Shown: piece after piece, positions 1-10,581 of the stretch
Numbering within the stretch: position 1 is the stretch's first letter
Layout: every line of letters starts with the position of its first letter
From: Blepharisma stoltei
Taxonomy: Eukaryota; Ciliophora; Heterotrichea; Heterotrichida; Blepharismidae
Length of the DNA stretch: 64,000 nucleotides
Direction of reading: 5' to 3'
Assembly (NCBI GenBank): GCA_914767885.1
Contig: CAJZBQ010000024.1
Coordinates: 248,001-312,000 of the forward strand
The notes under the pieces: generated by a model
The model's database searches: none
What the model was told of the DNA's origin: nothing
What the model saw: the letters and a program-made list of their open reading frames with translations, nothing else
Program-made: the position numbers and the translations under genes

Positions 1-559
1 ATCTATGAATATTCCCTATTTAAGAATATTCTGTCAACACCAAAAAAGCAATTTATTGAACCCCTTAAATAATAAAGATCTAGGATCTCAGGTTTCGGTG
101 TCACTTCAGAGCTTTATTTTAAGATTTAAATTGAATGATAATACTTTAAGGGATTAGAAAGGCAGCTGTATTTGGAATAAGAGGTTTATCAATTATTTGA
201 TAAAAAGAACTCATATTGCAAGATGATATATTAGGAATTTGCTATAAGGATTATTTTAACTAATCATTAACTTGCTTAATTGCTGCTATTCATTTTATTC
301 CTAGTTTATTAACTAATGATCTATATTTATCCTCAATCATAATTATTATAATTTTTAAAATTTTACATAAAAAGCTCTGCAAAAGCTTGATTACGATTCA
401 TTCGGCGATAGGAACGCTTGGGGTAAGTTTATGTCCAACTTTATAATCGGACAATAAAAATCGCTCTGAATAAATTTTTCTCAATACTATTTGGCCATTA
501 TTGAATATTAATTTTTCATATTCTGAGGCAAAAATTATTAAAATAATAATTGTAAAATA
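1..559. other. AT-rich stretch, no gene seen
   Basis: AT-rich sequence with many stops in all frames. It may hold the 5' flank of the gene starting at 560 or the end of a gene outside the window. I see no recognisable repeat or RNA. Confidence 0.4.
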
Positions 560-1348
560 ATGTGTAAATTCAATCAAGACTGCCCTATTCTTGATGAAAA
601 TTGTGAATACTGCAAGAACATGCAGCATCAGTCCACGTCCGAATTTTCGTTAAATCCATATAGTATATCGGATATCCAAAGTTTAATGATTCAAGCTATA
701 TGCCAACAAAATGAGGTTATAGCCTTAATTTCCAATCAGTCAAGCGAGTTGACGGATAAGGTTTATAAAATCACTGAAAATATTAAACAAATTCAGTACA
801 ATTCCTCCAAATTATATGACTGCTCGTCAGAATTTATGAATAATGTTTTTAATCAACCAGAAGGAAATTCAACACCTAAGCTTTTACTGCAGATTTTGTG
901 TGGAGGAAATACTAATTTTAAATATAAAATTGCATTAATCAATGAAATCCCCAATCCTATTTACAAAGAAAGATCATTTAAAATTCTGGCAAAAATCGTA
1001 GATTTTAATGGAAATTTAGTAACTTTATCACAGCAAGTGCATTTTAAAATAATGCTGTTCACGACTGAAGATCCACCTAAAAATTTAAAGGTGAATGTTT
1101 CTGGTCAAAAAATCATGAGAGGAACAACTGAGACAAGTTCAGATAGCATAATTTCTTTTTCAAAAGTAGTATTTAAAGAAGTTACGTCGCACTTTAAGAA
1201 CGGATGCTTTTACCTGGTGATTTTGCCGACAGAATGCAAAGAAATTGAGCCTCTTATTATTGAAAATGTAGCCATTAAAGCAAGAAAAATTGTTTTTAAG
1301 GGAAAAAAAATAAAAGAGATGATTAAGGATAGACTAAAAAATCTTTAA
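560..1348 (+). CDS. Unknown protein, 262 aa
   Basis: Uninterrupted frame from ATG at 560 to a TAA. The first ~20 residues are Cys-rich (CKFNQDCPILDENCEYCKN), which could be a small metal-binding knuckle. Residues ~40-90 look helical and coiled-coil-like (SNQSSELTDKVYKITENIKQ). Residues ~105-250 are rich in beta-strand-like segments with a basic C-terminus (KARKIVFKGKKIKEMIKDR). I do not recognise the family. It uses no in-frame TGA and has no insert. Codon use and length argue for a real gene rather than a shadow. A transcription-related role is possible from the basic tail but is only a guess. Confidence 0.7.
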   Translation: MCKFNQDCPILDENCEYCKNMQHQSTSEFSLNPYSISDIQSLMIQAICQQNEVIALISNQSSELTDKVYKITENIKQIQYNSSKLYDCSSEFMNNVFNQPEGNSTPKLLLQILCGGNTNFKYKIALINEIPNPIYKERSFKILAKIVDFNGNLVTLSQQVHFKIMLFTTEDPPKNLKVNVSGQKIMRGTTETSSDSIISFSKVVFKEVTSHFKNGCFYLVILPTECKEIEPLIIENVAIKARKIVFKGKKIKEMIKDRLKNL

Positions 1349-1608
1349 ATCATTAGAAATTTTAATTAATTTTAATTTGATAAAAGTTAAACTTATTTTA
1401 TAATACAATATTGCTATCATTGACTTTTTATGGCGCAACTCGACTTAGATAAATATATTTAATTTCAATTACCTAGAGCTATCATAAATTAAATAGGAAT
1501 TTGCTTCTTATAAGCTTTTAATTGATAATTACTTTTACCTTTATAGCTCTAATAAACAAGTCATATACAACTTAAGTTTATTTTGTAACACTTATATGGA
1601 CTTATAAA

Positions 1609-3179
1609 ATGTCAAAAAATTTCAAACCGCTGCTACACGATTCTTACAATGTTGGAAAACATATAAAATCATCTAAAAAGCGCTTTACTTGGAAATTTGA
1701 GCTTGATGGCCAAGAGCATGTCGTCGATCTTTACGTTTCAAAAATTTCAGGCAAACGAAAAGTACTTGTTGACGGCGATATCAAAATCCAAGCCAAAAAA
1801 TCAGCTATTTATGGCAGCTATCCCTTAAAAATCGGCCGCCATAACCTTTTAATTAACGAGCAAATCGACAGCGTTTTTGATTTGCAAGTAGACAACTGTT
1901 CATTTGAAGCAGGGAATCAGAGAACTCGGGCTCAAAGTGATTTTAGATACAATGATCAGTACCAATATGAAGCTGAGCCAAATTTACAGCAGGTTTTAGA
2001 AGCCAGGGATCCTTACCAGCCAAGAAAATCTGCTGATCCCTTTGCAGAAAAAAATGAGCCTTATAAAAGCGACTTTAGTTACAATGATCCATTTCAAAAT
2101 AAAAGCTCCCAAAGACGGTCATTAATAGCTGAAACAAGAGACCCGTTTGAGAATAGAAAGCTTAATGGCTTATCGGGCGAAAGAAGAGATCCTTTTGAGA
2201 ATAGAAGGGTTGGATTATCAGGAGAAAGAAGAGACCCATTTGAGAACAGAAGAACTGGTAGCTTAGCAGGTGAGAAAAGAGATCCATTTGAAAATAGAAG
2301 GGTTGACTCATTCAGAAAGCGTCCAGAAAATAACGAAGAATGGGAAAGATATGAAGACTTTTTTGACCCAGAAAAATACCCATATGCTGAAAAAGAATTT
2401 GGAGTTGAAAGCCAAAGAAGAGAGTCAAGAGTTATTGAGAGAAGCACAATGCCTGCACAGCCTAGCTCAGCTCCAAAGCCTGTAGAAGAGAAGCCTAAAG
2501 AAGCTGCCAAGCCGCAAGATCAAACTAATTTACTTGATGCTCCATATCAAGCTTCTACATTGCCACATGATATTTTTGTAAGCAATACAAATACAACATC
2601 AACCAAGCCAACCAATAATCCTTTCAATGGTCAAGCTGCCTTACTCTTCCCTATAATAGGAGAAAAAATATGTCCCAGTTTAGAAGGGGTTATTTTTTTA
2701 GGAAAACTTTATATTTTTAATAAAAATATCAATTTATATATTTTAGCTAAATATTATTTTATTTGCACTCCTCCATTCATATAGAACAACTTATAGGAAA
2801 AATATATATTTAGCGACATTAAATTTGCATTCAAAGCTATTTGCATATAAATTATTATTTACCTATTTTTTTATATTTAAAGAGAATTAATTTAAAAATA
2901 GAAAATTTACCGATACTTTGCTCCATTTAAAAAGGGGGGCAGTTAGCAAATAATTTTGACTGAAATTCTGTAGCGCCGAAGCCAGAAGAAAATAAAACCC
3001 AACCTCCCCAAACTAATTTTCCACCAAATGCATTTCCAATGGGGATGCCTCCACAGATGGGAGCACAAGGCATGCAGCAAGGCCAAATGAACCCTATGGC
3101 TGCTATGATGGCTTATAACCAATTTATGACAGGAATGATGATGGGACAATACATGAATCCTCAGCAGCCATTTAGATAA
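1609..3179 (+). CDS. FAIM-like domain protein with DPF/NPF motifs
   Basis: After removing one insert (2641-2942, TTA kept once) the frame runs 422 aa. Residues ~20-110 resemble a FAIM (Fas apoptotic inhibitory molecule) beta-sandwich: the DLYVSKISGKRKVLVDG and LKIGRHNLLI segments parallel FAIM's SGKRVVYVDG and FSIGNHDCYI. The middle carries at least six DPF tripeptides, several in a repeated RRDPFENRR unit (five within ~60 codons), plus an NNPFNG motif and an LLDAPY segment. DPF binds the AP-2 appendage, NPF binds EH domains and LLDxx can bind clathrin in known endocytic adaptors. The tail after the insert is Pro/Met/Gln-rich (MGMPPQMGAQGMQQGQ). In-frame TGA (at 2961) reads W in FDWNSV. A membrane-trafficking adaptor is inferred from motifs only. 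The FAIM similarity is moderate. Confidence 0.75.
2641..2945. mobile_element. Decayed family-A MITE acting as TTA-bounded IES
   Basis: Starts TTACTCTTCCC and ends GGGGGGCAGTTA, matching degraded family-A ends, with TTA at 2641-2643 and 2943-2945. Removing 302 nt joins ...GQAA-L-ANNFDWNSVAPKP in frame with the downstream exon. Confidence 0.8.
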
Positions 3180-3230
3180 TTAAATATAATTAACTAATTC
3201 CTTTTAATGCGGATTATCATTTAAAACATA

Positions 3231-4103
3231 TTATTTCTTCATTGTATTTCCAGATCCTAAAGTGTCCCAATAACTTGTCTTGGCGTTTCCAGTTGTTTTC
3301 TTAACTCCGTTTACTAGTCGATGTTTCCTTGGATCATACTCATTTGATGCTTTATCTGTACTTTCCTTTCTAGGCATATTTGTGACAGGTTTCCCATCAA
3401 GCCTATTTCCGCTACCTTGCCAAGTGGCAGTTTTTGATTGCTGCTTACCTTCTTCTTGTTCATATGTTAGTGAAGCCTCTTTTTTCAGCTGAGGCGCCTC
3501 TTCACGATAATCCTTAGGTGGTGCAAAATCAACCTCCAGATCTGTTTGAATTGTCATAATAGCAGGTCCAGGCCTAGTCTCAATAATGTCAATTTCAAAA
3601 CTTCTCCCTGCAAACTGTACTGATATACTATCGCCTTGGCTTAAACATGCATAGCTTCTAAGTGCATTTTCTAATACTGCTTTGGGGTTTGGCAAGTCAA
3701 TAAATGCAGTGGTATGTGGCTGGATTTTAACGAAAGTCCCTCTAGGTAACCTAATACTTTCTACACTTACATCGCCGCCTTCAGAAATTCCTAGATGATT
3801 CATTAGCTATATAAAAGATACTCAATAAGGAAGCAGACAAGTCCCTTCTTCAGCCGTAAATTCTAGAACACCACAGTGTGTAAATAAGCCAAGCTGGGTA
3901 TTTGTAAGCTTGAATAGCATTGGATAGTCAATTCTGAGATTCACCAATCTTTGAGCTGCTGAAGTTGGCAAAATTACTGCATAAAAAATACTGAAATTTC
4001 CTTTCTCGACTTCTGTTTTCCCAAAGAAACTAGCAGGGAATGCTTTATAGAGCTCAAAATAAGCGCTATGACGAGACTGATGCTGAAATGATTGAAAAAA
4101 CAT
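3231..4103 (-). CDS. UFD1: UFD1, ubiquitin-fusion degradation protein 1
   Basis: 285 aa after removing a 15-nt intron. UFD1 is the substrate-recruiting cofactor that, with NPL4, directs the Cdc48/p97 ATPase to ubiquitylated proteins for extraction and proteasomal decay (ERAD). The double-psi barrel UT3 domain is clear: [32 protein letters not shown] and NPKAVLENALRSYACLSQGD are near-canonical, followed by VDFAPPKDY. The C-terminal third is low-complexity and polar, as in other UFD1 proteins. The start ATG at 4103 gives MFFQSF, the usual short N-terminus. TGA just before the intron encodes the conserved W of the YLPxWMM motif. Confidence 0.95.
3807..3821 (-). other. 15-nt intron in UFD1
   Basis: GTATCTTTTATATAG on the minus strand lies between CTTPYW and LMNHLG of the conserved UFD1 motif. 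GT..AG, 15 nt, phase 0. It contains an in-frame TAG, so it must be spliced. Confidence 0.9.
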
Positions 4104-4286
4104 TTAACTTTATAAATGGCTAAGCAATCAGACTTGCTTGGTAGCTGATTTCTGATTTTGTTATCTTCCTCAATATATAAACTATTCTTATTTTAGGAAG
4201 CTATTATTCCTAAATAAATAAATTCAAATAATTTTTACATTATTTTTTAAATAAATAAAAATTAATGATAATAGACATATAAATAT

Positions 4287-6539
4287 ATGGGAAATTGCAT
4301 AGCCGGAAAGAGAGGCAAAAACAATGGAAACCAAATGCTACAAAGATTCAAAACAGCTGACGATGGACTCTACTACAAGCCAAAAATAAATTCTTCAACT
4401 TTAATTTGTTATAGACCCACAGATCGTGCTTTTTGGGACGTGAAAATTGATACAAACCTCATGTTCCAAGCAGGAGCTTTATTTGGAAAAATAAGAGTTG
4501 GAAAATATATATGTATTGGAGGTGTAGAAAACGGAGATGTTGCTTTTATTATTGATACCACAGAGAAAAAAACAATCCAAATTAATAAGCCGCCAATGAG
4601 TTTGGCATATGGGAGATGCCATGCTTTTCAAAACAAAGTTTATGTGGTAGGATCACTTTGTATAGAAGCTGATGGGTTAGAAAAGCCAGCAGTGCCACTT
4701 GTTTATGATATTAGGACTAATTTGTGAACTGAATTACCAAAAATGCCAGTAAATGTATCATTATGTGGAAGCTTCATTGTAGGTAAAGGTTTGAATTTAA
4801 TCGGCGGATTTTTAAATTACCCAAGCCATCCTACATTGTTCAGATCAATGCTGCAGCTTGATCTTAACACTTTAGAATGGGCTCAAAGTAGCGTCACAAC
4901 TCCTGTGCTCCATGGTCTTCCTTCTTGTGTTGTTTTAACTGAAAATGCGATTATGATTATAGGAGGCCATGACCCCTGCGAGCATTACTCTTCAGATGAG
5001 TCTAAAAGTACATATATATTTAATGGGAGAGAATTCCAAGCGTTGTCTGATTTACCATCAGTTGGACAATTAAGGTTTTCTGACTCCCCTTTATACGCTA
5101 AGCAAGAAGTCTTATTATATTCTGATGACGAAACTTTGTTCACTTATGACTTAAACAGTGGCTCTTGAAGCTATTTTGATATAGAAGAAAAAATGGTAGG
5201 AAAAGACCCACCAATTCAGACTTTTCTTGAAAAAGGGAAATTTGTGTATCATTTTTGTCAAATGGAATGCGAAATAATTGAGTATAATATGGACAATAAA
5301 ACATCGAAAAAAACTGGCCCAGCCAGTTTTCATAATTTTTACAAATACACAGGGCTTTGTATCCTTGGAGATGGAAGATTAATGTTTGCTGGAGGGCTAA
5401 AAGAGGATCATTCTGAAGGAACAGTCTCCTGCTGGACTTTGGATCCTCAGTCAAGACATTCAGAAAATATCGCAGAGCTAAAGTATAAACAATATGGGCT
5501 TAGACTTGTAGTAATAGATAGAGTGGTATATGCAGTTGCAGGAGTAGAGTCTTCAGAAAATTTATACCCAAGCCCATCAAGAAGCCATTGTCAGAAATAT
5601 TCTTTAGACTTAAACCAATGGGTTGATATAGAGCCATTATCATCTACAACTTTTTTACCTGGCGCTTGCCATATGGCAGGAAGAATTTTTTGTATAGGCG
5701 GATATGTAGAGGTAATAGACTCAGCTGTGAATTTGAATTTAATTCAAGTATAGGGGTTTCCCCTAGATAGCCCTTACAAGGCTTTGGATTCTGTCCGGAA
5801 TCCTTTGTTTGGCCGAACCAACAAGTGTGAGTTGGTCCGACCAATGCAGTGAGTTGGCTCGACCAACAGAAGGATTCCGGACAGAATCCAAAGCCCTGTA
5901 AGGGCTATATAGCGGAAACCCCTATATATTCTATAGCCCAAAACCATTGAGATATTCTTACTATTGAATACCCATTTGGAGTTTCTAGCGGTTCCTTTAC
6001 ACAACGCCTATTTCATAACGACTTTTTTTTAGCCTATTATTTTTAGCCTATATTTTTTGCCTTTTTACTTGGTCTATTGCTTTAATGCTAAATAAAATGA
6101 TTGAAAATCACCTCGAAATAGTCTATATGGAACTATTTCTAAAGCAAAGTACAAAAAAATATCAAAAATAATTTAGGAAAAATAGGCCAAAAAAAAAAAT
6201 AACCAAAAAAAATAGTCATTGAAATAATTGTCATGTGAAGACATGACTTCTAGCTTAGGAGTGGCTCCGCTTCCTGGGAATAAACTATTATGCTTTGGAG
6301 GGCAATGCCAAAATGGCATCAAAATCCCTAATACCTATATTTTTGACGGATACAATTTCCAATACATCAGTGATCTCCCAATTCCTGAAGAAGGTGCAGA
6401 CTCTACAGTGTTTTCTGACCCAACCGTAATTGTTGGCAACAAAATTTATGCATTTTCAGAAAATAGATATCTTTATTGTTTTGATTTTGGGAGCCAAAGC
6501 TGGCATACTGAAATGCCTAATATAAGTGTTAGGTGTTAG
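4287..6539 (+). CDS. N-myristoylated Kelch-repeat protein
   Basis: The frame is continuous from 4287 to 5750 with two in-frame TGA (W) codons, crosses a TA-bounded palindrome (5751-5926) into YSIAQNHWDILTIEYPFGV, and resumes after a second insert (about 6022-6228) with a last Kelch unit ending at 6539. It starts MGNCIAGK: Gly2 with Cys4 is a classic N-myristoylation plus palmitoylation signal. Several beta-propeller blades are visible as GG doublets followed by a W/F spaced by ~10-15 residues (CIGGVENGDV, LIGGFLNYP, IIGGHDPCEH, FAGGLKEDHS, CIGGYVEV, CFGGQCQNGIK). Kelch propellers are protein-interaction scaffolds. The acylation suggests plasma or ciliary membrane attachment. The second insert's exact boundaries are not resolved, so ~10 residues around FHNDF/SCEDMTSS are uncertain. 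Confidence 0.85.
5749..5926. repeat. Palindromic TA-bounded IES in Kelch gene
   Basis: 176-nt unit between TA repeats. It starts TAGGGGTTTCC and ends GGAAACCCCTA, with ~55-bp near-perfect inverted arms (ATAGCCCTTACAAGGCTTTG versus its complement) around a short loop. Removal joins LNLIQV-YSIAQNHWD in frame. Confidence 0.85.
6022..6228. other. Probable second IES in Kelch gene
   Basis: T-rich start (TTTTTTTTAGCCTATTATTT) and A-rich end with GGCC on the complement (AGGCCAAAAAAAAAAATAACC) form imperfect inverted ends. It separates coding halves of one Kelch domain. No TA pair tried gives a clean frame, so the limits are approximate. Confidence 0.55.
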
Positions 6540-6586
6540 AATTTAAAAGGTTTAATGCAAGTTTATATATTATCTTTCTTTAAAAA

Positions 6587-6757
6587 TACATTAAAATGAC
6601 GACACGTGTCAACCTACCCTCTTGGCGCAACAGTCCAGACCTTATGGCTACGGCAATTGGGACGGACTCAGAGCTGAGAATCAAGTGCAGGTTCAAGAGG
6701 TCTTTGGTGACTGCGTCACCAATATGGCTAAGCCTGACTTTAATAATCCTAATCCTA
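6587..6757 (+). mobile_element. SINE-like element, 171 bp, intergenic
   Basis: Head TACATTAAAATGACGACACG, tail of CCTAAT repeats. Flanked by a perfect 15-bp duplication ATCTTTCTTTAAAAA (6572-6586 and 6758-6772). An internal GGTTCAAGAG resembles a pol III B box, which is weak evidence of a tRNA-derived core. Confidence 0.85.
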
Positions 6758-6806
6758 ATCTTTCTTTAAAAAGGTATAAAGATTTAGCCATTATTTATTA
6801 GCAATA

Positions 6807-7523
6807 TTAAACATAGTCTGGGTTCATCGCTTTCCATATCCTAAACTTATAAATAATACTGTCTAATTTGTGTAGGAACTTAAGCTCAAAGCCTTTCCAT
6901 TTGATGAGTGATAAAATAAATGCTAAAATTGGCTGGTAGATTAGAAAATCAATAAATAGTGATAAAATAAAGACCCAGAGAGCTGATTTCTTGCATGGAT
7001 TTCCTGAAAACCCTGAAAACAGAATAAAATAGCTGGCAGAAACCAAAAATATTACCCCACATAAAAAAAATATAATAAATCATCGGATTTTCATGCGGCT
7101 TTCTATATTTCTTGTCACTTTTACGAACTGTTCTGTGCTTTTAGCTGATTTTAGTCCTTTTCTGCTTACTCTGTTTAAGTTTCCTATAATAGTTATTGTT
7201 CCTTCAGACACAGCAACTACCCAAAATGCAAGGACTATTAGATAAGCTACTTCATTGATTGATTTTTCCCATAAAGAGACTGCAAGGCATGATAAGGATG
7301 CTTGAAGATATAATAAAGTAAATAAAATCGTGCTTCTAAGGAATCTTGGGAATGTTCTTAATGTTTCATTATAGATTGATAAAATGATGTGGCACTCAAA
7401 GAGGAATAACGAGTAAATTGATAAAAAAGGAGGCTGTGGAAGAGATATAGGAACTGGAAGAGTTTCGAAATCTCGAGTTGTGATGTTTAGAGATGTAAAT
7501 TCTCTTCTACTTGTTGTACTCAT
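6807..7523 (-). CDS. Multi-pass membrane protein, unknown
   Basis: 238 aa in one frame with one TGA (W). Four to five hydrophobic stretches are visible (STILFTLLYLQASLSCLAVSL, VAYLIVLAFWVVAVSEG, WFIIFFLCGVIFLVSASYFI, ALWVFILSLFIDFLIYQPIL), separated by basic loops (NRVSRKGLKSAKSTEQFVKV). Start ATG at 7523 with a polar N-terminus of ~30 residues. It could be the C-terminal part of a larger ciliate membrane protein family, but no upstream exon was found before the palindrome at 7633. No catalytic motif is recognised. Confidence 0.7.
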
Positions 7524-7632
7524 TATAAAGGTAATGGCTTTTAAATTGTTTTCTGATAGAAAATGAAAACTTGTTCATGCTCTAGCTACTGGTTTAAGCT
7601 GGATTTAAGGCAAATAACGAAAAGAAGTATCT

Positions 7633-8080
7633 ATACTAATTGACCAAGAATAGCCCACTATGGAGCCATTCTTGGTCTGCCAGAAAAAATTCTGACAAAA
7701 AGATCCTAATCTGCCATTACCACTGAGTTTTGGTGTTTCCAAATTTTTTGGGCAAGCCAAATGCAATAAAAAAAAATTGCTCTTTTGCGATGATGCATTT
7801 GGCTTGTCAAAAAAATTTGGAAGCACCAAAACTCAGTGGTAATGGCAGATTAGGATCTTTTCTGCCATTACCACTGAGTTTTGATGTTGCCGAATTTTTT
7901 TGACAAGCCAAATGCATCATCGCAAAACAACAATTTTTTTTATTGCATTTGGGCTTGCCCAAAAAATTTGGAAACACCAAAACTCAGTGGTAATGGCAGA
8001 TTAGGATCTTTTGTCAAAATTTTTTCTGGCAGACCAAGAATGGCTCCTTAGTGGGCTATTCTTGGTCAATTAGTATATTT
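7633..8080. repeat. ~450-bp nested palindrome (foldback element)
   Basis: Outer arms TATACTAATTGACCAAGAAT and its complement at the right end. Arms of ~160-200 bp are near identical. The left arm and the centre hold further inverted copies of AAAACTCAGTGGTAATGGCA. TA flanks both ends. It occupies most of the 7524-8194 intergenic gap. Confidence 0.85.
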
Positions 8081-8194
8081 ATTATTCTTTACGATTTTAC
8101 TTTATCAATCTTTAATTGAACTCTTATCAATTTTTAATCTTTTATTTATCCTAATATTTGTATTTTTTAAATTTAATTTAGTTTTTCTTTATGA

Positions 8195-8536
8195 TTAAAT
8201 TTCAGTTTCGCCAGTGTTACGTGGCGAATCAAGCAATAAATTAGATGAAATCGGTCTCTTGTTCAGAATCACTATTCTTGGTTCTTTTCTATCAAATGAA
8301 AGCTTCCTTATGCAGACTGGCGACTCTATAATATTGTGGGCTGCTTTGACAACTTTTGGGGATGAAAACCCTCGATGGGAAAATAAGCTGTCTTCTTGGG
8401 AGTTTTTAGAGGGAGGTGTAAGAGGGATATTATAAGAAGAGTTATCATTTGAATAAGCCAATGAGGGAGATTCAAATAATGATAAATTTTGTTGCTTCTG
8501 TTTCGGATTTATGGTTTTTGTGTTATCAGTGTTCAT
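8195..8536 (-). CDS. Small Ser/Pro-rich protein, unknown
   Basis: 113 aa, ATG at 8536, TAA stop. Polar and Ser/Asn-rich with several SP/TP sites (ESPSLAY, LTPPSK, SSPKVV, ESPVCIRK, DSPRNT) that could be proline-directed kinase targets. No domain is recognised. It contains no TGA and no insert. A regulatory or cytoskeletal phosphoprotein is possible. Confidence 0.6.
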   Translation of the reverse strand: MNTDNTKTINPKQKQQNLSLFESPSLAYSNDNSSYNIPLTPPSKNSQEDSLFSHRGFSSPKVVKAAHNIIESPVCIRKLSFDRKEPRIVILNKRPISSNLLLDSPRNTGETEI

Positions 8537-8749
8537 ATTTTTAATTTATGTTTGGAAAATTTATGGAATAATATGGATTTCTGATAGAAATGAAAATAAA
8601 TTAATTAATTATAGTCATAAGACCGTTTAGTTATTCCTTTAGTTCTTTAAGGCTATGCTGTGGAGTTTCCTCATAGATCTCATCTAAGAAGCTGTCAGCC
8701 TGTGCTTGTATTTGCTTAGATAGATAAAATAAAGGAAGGGAAGGAAATT

Positions 8750-9020
8750 AGTTAGAGGTCGTAAGACCATTTTATGGCAGAGCCAAAGCTCACCGCGCTA
8801 GGCATTAAGGCCGCTATTACCCGATGAGCTGCAGACTTGCTTCATCTTGCCTTAGACGATCATGCAGAGACTTGTTAAGCCTGCACTGCCCAGTCTTTAT
8901 CCTATACGCCTTGACGCCAGTCCATCTCCCCAGCCATCTTATCCCGGACCCAAGGTCCATTGATCGGTGATAGAGTTTTGCCTGAGAAAAGCTCTCTGTC
9001 AGCTTAACACAAACCTTACC
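8750..9020. mobile_element. Probable SINE-like GC-rich element
   Basis: A GC-richer block in an AT-rich gap, starting near GACCATTTTATGGCAGAGCC (similar to the SINE head) and fading at AACTTAATAAAAGGTAGG. No clear target duplication was found. The rest of 8537-9417 shows no gene. Confidence 0.45.
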
Positions 9021-9417
9021 TGGGGAAGAAACTTAATAAAAGGTAGGTCAATCGAGCTATATTTTCACGGTGCATATATTTTCTAGATAAAATGAAAGGA
9101 ATTTCAGAAATTCTGATATAAAATAAAATTAAATATTCATAAAATTGGCATCTGATAAGATCATTATTGAGCATGATGAATTTATGCAGCCATTGGTTTC
9201 TAAAAGGGATCAAATATAATATTGCTTTTAAATGATGTTTGATTGTAATTAGATTAGAAAGTTTAATGAATTATTTATTATGACTAAATCTTTTTAAGCT
9301 CTTATGTTTATATATCAATTCGCTGTTTTATAGCATGTAGATTTTCCTGATTGAAAAAAATTCCTTATCTAAAACGCATCGCTTTATTCTTTTACTAATA
9401 AAATGGCATTATTTAAA

Positions 9418-9817
9418 TTATCTTTTCTGTACTGCTGCAACTCTTTTTTTATTACCATGCATGATCACCGTCTGACTTTTCTTTTGCTTTCTGTTACCTA
9501 ATGTATCTATCAAAGACAGGTTTATCAAAGGAACTTTCCTTTCAATATTACTCGAAGTCCTAGCTTGCTTCCTTAAGCCTTCGTTGCCAAGTGTCTGTGA
9601 TCTTACATCTTCTACTATATTTTTCCCACCTTTGTGTCTGTACTCCACAAGTGACCCTTTTCTTTGAATTTTTCTCATATTGCTTATCTCTATATTTTCA
9701 GCTGAATAAGTGGTTAATCTGCTTTCAGCTCTTTCCAATAATTCTTCAATTGGTATGGAGCCTGACTTCTTATTGATTTCTGAGGAAAAATATCTTTTAA
9801 GAAAATTCTTTTAGCAT
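9418..9817 (-). CDS. Small basic protein, start uncertain
   Basis: An open frame of ~125 codons ending at 9418 (TAA), with a basic, Lys/Arg-rich C-terminus (NRKQKKSQTVIMHGNKKRVA). The segment KKSGSIPIEELLERAESRL looks helical. No ATG lies in this frame. The nearest ATG (9817) is one base out of frame, so either a short IES, an indel or a missed upstream exon is present. The direct repeat AGATATTTT around 9792-9836 could mark a short IES. Function unknown. Confidence 0.45.
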
Positions 9818-9952
9818 TTCAAAATATCTTGAAAGCAAAATAAAAATTGGAGATATAAGATAAAATATTATATTTAACTTTGACTGTTCAGAATTTTAAA
9901 TCAGTTTTCTTTTAAAAGTAATTTTTCTTAAAGATCTATAACGAGGTACGCA

Positions 9953-10372
9953 CTATATAATAGAAAATTCTCCTGGATATGAAAATTTAGTGTCAGAGTC
10001 ATAGCATTTTCATGTAATGCTGCTTGTTTCTAGATCAGAAGCTGTAAGCTTGCCTTTAAGAATTTGATTAATTTCTTGAGAAAATAAATCAGGCTCATAA
10101 GCAGAATCTGAAAGTGGCTTTGCTTCTTTTTCTATTGGACGAATTCTTTGGGTGGAAGGCTCAGGTGTTTCTTCTTCTGATAACGGTGGCAGCGGGAGCT
10201 CAGGGAAGTGAAGTTCTCCCTCACTTTCAGAATTCCCAAACACTTCATTTAGGTCAAATTGACTATTCGATGCCATAGAAGCTGCAAATAGAGTCTGTGA
10301 AGCTGACTGGGGGAACTGGCTTGCACTTGAGTTTAACGATAATTTTGAAGGGCTTTGTCAATCACAGCCCAT
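9953..10372 (-). CDS. Small acidic protein with MGC N-terminus
   Basis: 139 aa from ATG at 10372 to TAG at 9953, with two TGA codons read as W (MGCDWQSPSK and ITWKCYDSD). MGC gives a Gly2/Cys3 acylation signal. The chain is low-complexity, Ser/Pro/Glu-rich (ELPLPPLSEEETPEP). No domain is recognised. The longer start at 10372 is chosen over the internal MASNSQ because the frame is open and the acylation signal is typical. Confidence 0.6.
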
Positions 10373-10581
10373 ACAAGAAAAAGGTTTTGATCCCATTTAC
10401 TGAGATGAAAAATTAAATTCAAAAAAATTACAATTTTCTTTAATTAATAATTAAATTTTTTTATTATTTATTATATAGAATGATTGAAGTTAAATAAATA
10501 GAAATTAGAATAAACTGATAACAAATGCTAAAAAGAAATTAATAGATTAAAATAAAGATATATTTAAACCATTATTATATT

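Noticed and set aside
2094-2510. 138-aa minus-strand ORF
   Set aside because: Antisense shadow of the DPF-repeat region of the FAIM-like gene.
6738-6760. CCTAAT repeats as an internal telomere
   Set aside because: Only about three units, placed exactly between a SINE body and its target duplication; other copies have different tail units.
7605-7829. 74-aa ORF
   Set aside because: Lies in one arm of the palindrome; the mirrored arm gives similar chance frames.
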